Assembly: GCA_046297395.1 (NCBI GenBank)
Contig: JBKCNM010000038.1
Location: 1 to 36,821 of the forward strand
DNA: 36,821 nt
Source: JBEICQ01 sp046297395
Lineage (GTDB): Bacteria; Bacteroidota; Bacteroidia; UBA4408
Direction: 5' to 3'
This document shows positions 31,807 to 36,821 of the stretch, piece after piece. Within the stretch, counting starts at the first letter, position 1. Every line of letters begins with the position of its first letter. The translations under genes and the position numbers were made by a program. The notes beneath the pieces were generated by a model. It saw only the letters and a program-made list of their open reading frames with translations. It was not told the origin of the DNA and ran no database searches.

Positions 31807-32583
31807 TCAGTAAGGGATAAATTTGGCTTTGTCAGGCAAGAGGTATTTCATAAATGCAATCTCTTCTTCTGATTGGCGCTTGGTGTATTTTCGGTCTGCA
31901 ACTACAAACCATGTGATGTTTTTGTTGTCGTCGGTTTCTTCGCGCTGTTTCACCACCCTGATGGAGGTGGATACGGGGTTGAATTTTGTGAGCATCTCAT
32001 TCAGCAAACGATGTTTTTCATCGATCGTTTTTTCAATAAACTGAGGTCCTACTTTTTCTGAAATGGCTTTTGCAGGTGCTCCTGCATAGATGGTATTAAA
32101 TGCCATGTCATTTGTAACAACCGATCCTGCCAAAGCCATGGATTTGTCTGAAGCTTGAATGGGAGAGACGATACAATGTCCTACAAACCAAACATCCGAA
32201 CCAATTTCCAAGGGTTTTTCGCTGAGGAAACGGCATCCCTCGAGGGTATCTCCGTACTTGATGTGGCTCCATAGCTGCGAGTGAGCGCCGATGCCAAAAT
32301 TATTTCCGATGCTGGTACCGCCGATGCTATCGATGATGGTGTATTGTCCAACCCAAGCGTTATGGCCAATGCTGCATGGTTTGTAGCCATGCACATTTAC
32401 ATGGTGCTGCAGTTTTGAATAATCGCCGATGCTGAAATCATCACAGATGATTTGCACATCCGGACCAATGTAGACATGGTCGCCGATATGAATTTTTTTA
32501 GCCTTTCCACTGAGTCCGCGGATACTTGCCTGGGGAGCGATGAAAGCACCTTTGCCAATTATTAAGTCGTCTGCTTCAATCAT
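31807..32583 (-). CDS. Left-handed beta-helix (hexapeptide) acyltransferase with C-terminal extension
   Basis: A 258-residue protein. Residues 1-185 show hexapeptide repeats ([LIV]-G-x4 turns such as IHIGDHVYIGPDVQI, FSIGDYSKL, CSIGHNAWVGQYTII, TSIGNNFGIGAHSQL, LEIGSDVWFVGHC), ending with the GSVVTNDMAFNTIYAGAPAKAI closure common to sugar O- or N-acyltransferases. The last 75 residues are an additional alpha/beta segment (NEMLTKF...IRVVKQREETDDNKNITWFVVADRKYTKRQSEEE) that I do not recognise. Lying before wecE, it could acetylate the amino-sugar product, but this is inference. Its ATG overlaps the GT2 stop. Confidence 0.82.
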   Translation of the reverse strand: MIEADDLIIGKGAFIAPQASIRGLSGKAKKIHIGDHVYIGPDVQIICDDFSIGDYSKLQHHVNVHGYKPCSIGHNAWVGQYTIIDSIGGTSIGNNFGIGAHSQLWSHIKYGDTLEGCRFLSEKPLEIGSDVWFVGHCIVSPIQASDKSMALAGSVVTNDMAFNTIYAGAPAKAISEKVGPQFIEKTIDEKHRLLNEMLTKFNPVSTSIRVVKQREETDDNKNITWFVVADRKYTKRQSEEEIAFMKYLLPDKAKFIPY

Positions 32584-33520
32584 TTTTTTTGTTTAGTCTT
32601 TTGCTGATGATGTAAATGGGTCTGTCTTTTACCCCTTCAAATGTTTTTCCGATATACAGGCCAATGATACCCAGAAAGAAGATGATGAGTCCTGAGAAAA
32701 AGGAGATGGAAACAATCACGCTGGTAAATCCGCTTACCGTAATGCGATTGAGGAGATTCATCAACAAAAAGTAAAGTCCGGTACCAAAAGCCAGCAGGGT
32801 AACTAAAAAACCTGCCCGTATCATTAGTCTCAGGGGCTTGTCGGAGTGGGTAAGAATGATTTCAAGGGCAAGATCAAGGAGTTTTTTAAGCGAGTAGGAA
32901 CTTTTTCCCTGTAGTCTGGGATGGTGCTCTACAGGAATGTTGGTGCCCCTAAAACCAACCCAATGCAACATGAGTACAAAAACTTTGTGCTTGTCATTGG
33001 TGAGCCTGATGGCATCCACCACTTTGCGATGGAAGATACCGAAATTGGCAGCGCTTGGATCCAGTTTTTTTCCGATGAGATAACTGAGCAAGAGGTAGAA
33101 AAGCCGGGAGCTTATTTTTTTAGATTCAGTATCATTTCTGTTGGTGCGTTGCCCTCTTACAAAATCATAGTTTTCCTGAACTGCTTTTTGGTAGAGCTTC
33201 GGAATCTCCTCAGGTACATCTTGCAGGTCGCAGTCCATCACCACTATCCATTCACCTTTGGCGTTGTCGAGGCCGGCCATGATGGCATAATGCTGACCGA
33301 AATTTCTGCTCAGGGAAATCCCTTTTACTTTGGGGTTGGTATGACATACTTTTTCTATTTCTGCCCAACTGTTGTCGGGACTTCCATCTTCCACAAGTAT
33401 GATTTCGAATTGCTCGCTGATCTGAGAAACAGCAGCGCTCACTCTGCGGACCAGTTCATCCACCATTTTTTCACCCTTGTAAACCGGTGAAACCACGCTG
33501 ATCAATACTTCTTCAAGCAT
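32576..33520 (-). CDS. Polyprenyl-phosphate-type GT2 glycosyltransferase
   Basis: A 314-residue GT2 enzyme of the dolichol/undecaprenyl-phosphate sugar transferase type (DPM1/ArnC/GtrB branch). The GT-A part has SVVSPVYKGEKMVDELVRRV, ILVEDGSPDNSW, LSRNFGQHYAIMAGLDNAKGEWIVVMDCDLQDVPEEIPKL (the DxD-type metal site and DLQD) and later VEHHPRLQGKSSYSLKKLLDLALE. Two C-terminal membrane helices (about 233-262 and 268-296) anchor it. Such enzymes load a sugar onto undecaprenyl phosphate for later use on the outer face. The start ATG at 33520 is 10 bases after a good -7 box. The partner flippase is not in the window. Confidence 0.9.
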   Translation of the reverse strand: MLEEVLISVVSPVYKGEKMVDELVRRVSAAVSQISEQFEIILVEDGSPDNSWAEIEKVCHTNPKVKGISLSRNFGQHYAIMAGLDNAKGEWIVVMDCDLQDVPEEIPKLYQKAVQENYDFVRGQRTNRNDTESKKISSRLFYLLLSYLIGKKLDPSAANFGIFHRKVVDAIRLTNDKHKVFVLMLHWVGFRGTNIPVEHHPRLQGKSSYSLKKLLDLALEIILTHSDKPLRLMIRAGFLVTLLAFGTGLYFLLMNLLNRITVSGFTSVIVSISFFSGLIIFFLGIIGLYIGKTFEGVKDRPIYIISKRLNKKND

Positions 33521-33530
33521 ATTTACAAGG

Positions 33531-33538
33531 CAAATATA
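33531..33538 (-). promoter_or_regulatory. TAnnTTTG -7 box upstream of the GT2-acyltransferase-wecE cluster
   Basis: Minus-strand TATATTTG (33538-33531) ends 10 bases before the GT2 ATG. It sits in the 26-bp gap after nhaA. No clear -33 TTTG is seen. It suggests that the sugar cluster is transcribed separately from the ftsY-rimO-nhaA genes. Confidence 0.45.
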
Positions 33539-33546
33539 GACATAAT

Positions 33547-34731
33547 TTAAAGGGGTGATTCATGTCTATTATTTGCGAATTTCCTGAGAAAAAAATACCC
33601 GATAAGTGCGGAGGCGAGTGAGGCGAGAACGATTGAGATACGCGCCACGGCAGTTTCATTGTTGTCCTCAAATGCCAGATGACTAACAAATACCGACATC
33701 GTAAAACCGATGCCGGCCAAACTGCCCAGCATGAGCAGATGGGAGGAAAGAAAGCCGTCGGGCCATGTAATGATTCTGAATTTTTTTCCGAGATAGGCGG
33801 CAAGAAAAATACCTAGTGGTTTGCCAAGACACAAGCCCGCCAAAATACCCAGGCTGATGCCGGGATAATTACTCAGTTGGTTGGGGAACAGGGGAACTGC
33901 TGTATTGGCCATGGCAAACAAAGGAACAACCACGAAATGAACAGGTTTTTCAAGCCATTTCTCCATGCGCTTTCCAAACACACCCGGCATAACAAAACCG
34001 GCAATTACCCCCGAAAGGGTAGGGTGAACACCTGCTTCTTCCAGGAGATACCAGCAAAAAACAACAAGTATCAGATAATAGATAGAGGGCAATTGTATCT
34101 TTTTCTGAAGGAAAAAAGTAAGTATAACTAGCAAGAAAGTGAACAACAAAAAAACCGGATGCATTTCTCCGTGATAAAAGATGGCGATGACGGCAACAGC
34201 ACCCAGGTCATCTGCGACAGCAAGTGAAGTGAGAAAAATCCTGAAGATGCCGGGCACATTTTTCATCGCGAGTGACAATACCGCAAGCGAAAAAGCAATG
34301 TCTGTAGCAGTGGGTATTCCCCAGCCCCTTGCATATCCTGAGCCTACATTACACGCCAGATATAACAGGGCAGGCACTACCATTCCTCCCCATGCTGCCA
34401 CAAGAGGCAAAGCGGCTTTGGCAGGTGAGCTGAGTTCTCCGGAAACAAGTTCTCGCTTAATTTCAATACTAACGAGAAAAAAAAAGAGTGACATCAGACA
34501 ATCATTCAGTAAAAACTCGGGGGTAATTGCATGGCTGTTTCCTGAAACCAATACAACCTTTTCAAAAAATGCCGTATAGGTTTTACCCCAGGGTGAGGAA
34601 GCCAGCAGGAGGGATGCTGCTGAAGCAATAATCAAAAGGATTCCCGAGGCCTGTTGGTGTTTGATGAAACGATTGAAGATTCTGCCCGGGATGTAATTTT
34701 TGAAATGCAGCTTACCGGCTAACTTTTTCAT
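33547..34731 (-). CDS. nhaA: Na+/H+ antiporter NhaA
   Basis: An inner-membrane antiporter that exports sodium in exchange for protons. The 394-residue protein has about 12 helices. The ion-binding aspartate pair is Asp174-Asp175 in TSLAVADDLGAVAVIAIFY, matching the E. coli Asp163/164 site. GIPTATDIAFSLAVLSL and VPLFAMANTAVPL are further signatures. It begins 6 bp after the rimO stop and is probably co-transcribed with ftsY and rimO, although no functional link is apparent. Confidence 0.95.
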   Translation of the reverse strand: MKKLAGKLHFKNYIPGRIFNRFIKHQQASGILLIIASAASLLLASSPWGKTYTAFFEKVVLVSGNSHAITPEFLLNDCLMSLFFFLVSIEIKRELVSGELSSPAKAALPLVAAWGGMVVPALLYLACNVGSGYARGWGIPTATDIAFSLAVLSLAMKNVPGIFRIFLTSLAVADDLGAVAVIAIFYHGEMHPVFLLFTFLLVILTFFLQKKIQLPSIYYLILVVFCWYLLEEAGVHPTLSGVIAGFVMPGVFGKRMEKWLEKPVHFVVVPLFAMANTAVPLFPNQLSNYPGISLGILAGLCLGKPLGIFLAAYLGKKFRIITWPDGFLSSHLLMLGSLAGIGFTMSVFVSHLAFEDNNETAVARISIVLASLASALIGYFFLRKFANNRHESPL

Positions 34732-34737
34732 CTCGGA

Positions 34738-36045
34738 TTAACAGGGAATGCCATGTAAATCGTAATCATCGGCAGAGGTAATCTTGATGTTGGCAAAGTT
34801 TCCCGGAAGGAGGGCGAATTCGGCAGCTACCAGTACTTCATTGTCAACTTCGGGAGAATCATGTTCTGTGCGGCAGATAAAAAAATCACCTTCCTGACGA
34901 TCGACCATTACCCTGAATGTTTTTCCAATTTTCTGGGTATTGATTTGCCTGGAAATCTCTTGCTGCACTTCCATGATTTTGTCTGCGCGTCTGCGCTTGG
35001 TGGCAGTGGGCACATCATCTTCCAGTTTGTAGGCATGGGTTTGTTCCTCGTGTGAGTAGGTAAAAATACCAAGCCTGTCGAATCGTGTTTCGATCACCCA
35101 GTTTTTAAGTTCCTCAAAATCGGCCTGTGTTTCTCCCGGAAAGCCTGCAATCAGTGTGGTTCGGAGAGCGATGCCCGGTACTTTTTCGCGAATGGTTTTG
35201 ATTAAGGCATTGGTTTTTTCACGGGTTGTTCCTCTTCGCATCGATGCCAGCATCTTGTCGGAGATATGTTGCAAGGGCATGTCGAGGTACTTGCATATTT
35301 TCTGCTCCCTTTGCATCACATCGAGCACATCCAAGGGAAATCCGCCTGGAAATGCATAATGCAGGCGAATCCATTCCAGACCATCAACCTTTACAAGGGC
35401 TTCCAGGAGGGCAGACAAACGCCTTTTCTTATAAATATCCAATCCGTAATAGGTGAGATCCTGAGCAATCAGAATGATTTCTTTGGTTCCGCCTGCTACC
35501 AGGGATTCGGCTTCGGTAACCAGCTCTTCGATGGGTCTCGACACATGTGCGCCACGCATGAGCGGGATGGCACAGAAGGCACAAGGTCTGTCGCAACCCT
35601 CTGCAATCTTTAGGTAGGCAAAATGTCTTGGCGTGGTGAGGAGTCGCTCTCCCACAAGTTCTTTTTTGTAATCTGCCTTGAGGGTTTTCAGCAATCGCGG
35701 CAAATCGCGGGTGCCAAAATAACCATCAACTTCAGGAATCTCTTTTTCCAGCTCAGGCTTGTATCGTTCGCTCAAACAGCCGGTTACATATACCTTGTCG
35801 ACCATTCCTTCCTGCTTCGCTTTTGCATAGCGTACAATGGTATCAATGGATTCTTGTTTGGCATTGTCAATAAATCCGCAGGTATTGATAATGATGATTT
35901 GGGCATCGTCCTCTTCGGATTCATGTGTAACCTGAAAAGCATTGGCGCGAAGTTGACCCATGAGCACCTCACTGTCCACCAGGTTTTTTGAGCAACCCAG
36001 GGTAACCACATTGACTTTGTTTTTTTTGAGGCTTTTGGTTTTCAA
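34738..36045 (-). CDS. rimO: Ribosomal protein S12 methylthiotransferase RimO
   Basis: Radical-SAM enzyme that adds a methylthio group to Asp89 of ribosomal protein S12. The 435-residue protein has the MTTase N-terminal cluster cysteines (Cys18 in TLGCSKN, Cys56 in NTCGFI, Cys90), the radical-SAM CxxxCxxC at Cys151/Cys155/Cys158 (GCDRPCAFCAIP) and a TRAM domain at the C-terminus. LGCSKNLVDSEVLMG is the RimO-specific start, separating it from MiaB. The start codon is TTG in a TTGA overlap with the ftsY stop; no other start is available before the conserved region. Confidence 0.94.
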   Translation of the reverse strand: MKTKSLKKNKVNVVTLGCSKNLVDSEVLMGQLRANAFQVTHESEEDDAQIIIINTCGFIDNAKQESIDTIVRYAKAKQEGMVDKVYVTGCLSERYKPELEKEIPEVDGYFGTRDLPRLLKTLKADYKKELVGERLLTTPRHFAYLKIAEGCDRPCAFCAIPLMRGAHVSRPIEELVTEAESLVAGGTKEIILIAQDLTYYGLDIYKKRRLSALLEALVKVDGLEWIRLHYAFPGGFPLDVLDVMQREQKICKYLDMPLQHISDKMLASMRRGTTREKTNALIKTIREKVPGIALRTTLIAGFPGETQADFEELKNWVIETRFDRLGIFTYSHEEQTHAYKLEDDVPTATKRRRADKIMEVQQEISRQINTQKIGKTFRVMVDRQEGDFFICRTEHDSPEVDNEVLVAAEFALLPGNFANIKITSADDYDLHGIPC

Positions 36046-36821
36046 AGCACAGCTGTTTCTTTAAACAGGGAATCCACAAATTCATTTTTGTGAAACACCT
36101 GAAGATCATTTATTTTTTCACCTACACCAATGTATTTCACCGGAATTCTGAACTCATCAGAGATGCCGATAACCACTCCTCCTTTTGCCGTTCCATCGAG
36201 TTTTGTGAGCGCAAGCGCGTTTACCTCGGTGGCTGCTGTAAATTGCCGGCATTGCTCTACGGCGTTTTGTCCGGTTGACGCATCCAGCACCAGCAGGACT
36301 TCCTGAGGTGCAGCGGGAACAACCTTTTGCATCACCCTTTTGATTTTTGAGAGTTCATTCATCAGGTTCACTTTGTTGTGCAATCTACCTGCGGTATCAA
36401 TAATGGCCACATCGGCTTTTTGTTCTACCGCGGCTTTTACTGTATCAAAAGCAACAGCGGCCGGATCGGCATTCATGCCATGCTGAATAAGGGGCACACC
36501 GGCCCTTTCACTCCACACTGCCAACTGGTCAACCGCAGCGGCCCTAAAGGTGTCTGCAGCACCGAGCACCACAGTTTTTCCCTGTTGCTTAAGCTGGTGA
36601 GCCAGTTTTCCTATGGTGGTGGTTTTTCCCACTCCATTTACGCCAACAACCATGATCACATATGGACCTTCAGGGGCAGGAATTTCAATGTTGTCTGAAA
36701 CAGCGTCCGGAACATGCGAGAGCAGTCCGGAGATTTCTTCTTTGAGGATGTTCGCGAGTTCAGAAGTCCCCAGGTATTTATCTCGGGAAACACGACTCTC
36801 AATGCGCTCAATGATTTTGAG
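36042..36821 (-). CDS. ftsY: Signal recognition particle receptor FtsY (3' part, cut by the window edge)
   Basis: The SRP receptor GTPase, which delivers ribosome-nascent-chain complexes to the translocon. The visible 259 codons read without a stop to the window edge, so the true start is outside. The N-domain helices (LKIIERIESRVSRDKYLGTS...) precede the G domain: VVGVNGVGKTTTIGKLA (P-loop), ADTFRAAAVDQLAVW, VAIIDTAGRLHNKVNLMNEL, and LTKLDGTAKGGVVIGI. The GVGEKINDLQVF ending is typical of FtsY rather than Ffh. A GTG at 36659 is internal to the conserved fold and not a real start. The stop overlaps the rimO TTG. Confidence 0.94.
   Translation of the reverse strand, partial: LKIIERIESRVSRDKYLGTSELANILKEEISGLLSHVPDAVSDNIEIPAPEGPYVIMVVGVNGVGKTTTIGKLAHQLKQQGKTVVLGAADTFRAAAVDQLAVWSERAGVPLIQHGMNADPAAVAFDTVKAAVEQKADVAIIDTAGRLHNKVNLMNELSKIKRVMQKVVPAAPQEVLLVLDASTGQNAVEQCRQFTAATEVNALALTKLDGTAKGGVVIGISDEFRIPVKYIGVGEKINDLQVFHKNEFVDSLFKETAVL

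Noticed and set aside
32921..33490. 189-residue ORF opposite the GT2 gene
   Set aside because: Antisense to a GT2 enzyme with complete motifs; no domain or plausible start.
1..36821. CRISPR arrays, insertion sequences, integrases, phage genes, toxin-antitoxin pairs
   Set aside because: No direct-repeat arrays, transposase or integrase motifs, attachment-site repeats or small toxin-like pairs were seen in any frame.

Overview
The window is an ordinary stretch of chromosome from a Gram-negative Bacteroidota bacterium; I cannot place it more finely. The evidence is a secreted PKD-domain protein with a CHU_C-type (type IX secretion, type B) C-terminal sorting domain, Bacteroidota-typical families (DUF3822 next to rsmD, a DUF2027/Smr protein, a START-like protein of about 150 residues), KdtA (hence Kdo-containing LPS), and several -7 boxes of the Bacteroidota form TAnnTTTG. 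I see no rRNA, tRNA, CRISPR array, insertion sequence, integrase or phage gene. Coding density is very high, with many 1-35 bp overlaps between consecutive genes.

Layout. 1-4315: the first codons of a secreted protein, a GH57/DUF3536 glycoside hydrolase (minus strand), and a divergent M23 metallopeptidase with a lysine-rich tail. 4316-4601 is the longest gap (286 bp) and contains a 9-bp dyad. 4602-6086: a polytopic membrane protein resembling family 39 glycosyltransferases. 6090-8848: a LysR regulator divergent from NADP-type isocitrate dehydrogenase, followed by a translationally coupled small helical protein and a clear intrinsic terminator. 8850-10461: DUF2027/Smr protein and START-like protein. 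10495-15752: a co-directional run of an LptF/LptG-type permease, two GT4-type glycosyltransferases, RimM and a WD40 protein, mostly overlapping. 15715-18484 (minus): secreted barrel-like protein, KdtA, PssA. 18523-21015: WbpE-like sugar aminotransferase and UDP-sugar 6-dehydrogenase. 21162-22406 (minus): MacB-type permease. 22444-23783: DUF3822 protein and RsmD. 23841-26471: type IX secreted PKD protein and a small barrel-like protein. 26472-26735: convergent gap with a three-stem structured element. 26736-29690: TolB-like secreted propeller, SixA-type phosphatase, hotdog thioesterase, GluQ-RS-like enzyme. 29718-33520 (minus): polyprenol-type GT2, hexapeptide acyltransferase with a C-terminal extension, WecE sugar aminotransferase, LD-carboxypeptidase. 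33547-36821 (minus): FtsY (cut by the window edge), RimO and NhaA.

The recurring theme is the cell envelope: LPS core (KdtA), an LPS-export-type permease, phospholipid (PssA), nucleotide-sugar enzymes (WecE, WbpE-like, UGDH), lipid-linked sugar transfer (GT2, ArnT-like), peptidoglycan peptidases (M23, LD-carboxypeptidase) and surface proteins. A second theme is translation: RimM, RsmD, RimO, GluQ-RS-like and FtsY. No obviously new system is present. The observations most worth following are the structured intergenic element at 26572-26663, the four-gene WecE cluster with its extended acyltransferase, an 8-base cytosine tract at the start of the LD-carboxypeptidase gene, and very short or absent predicted leaders downstream of the TAnnTTTG boxes.
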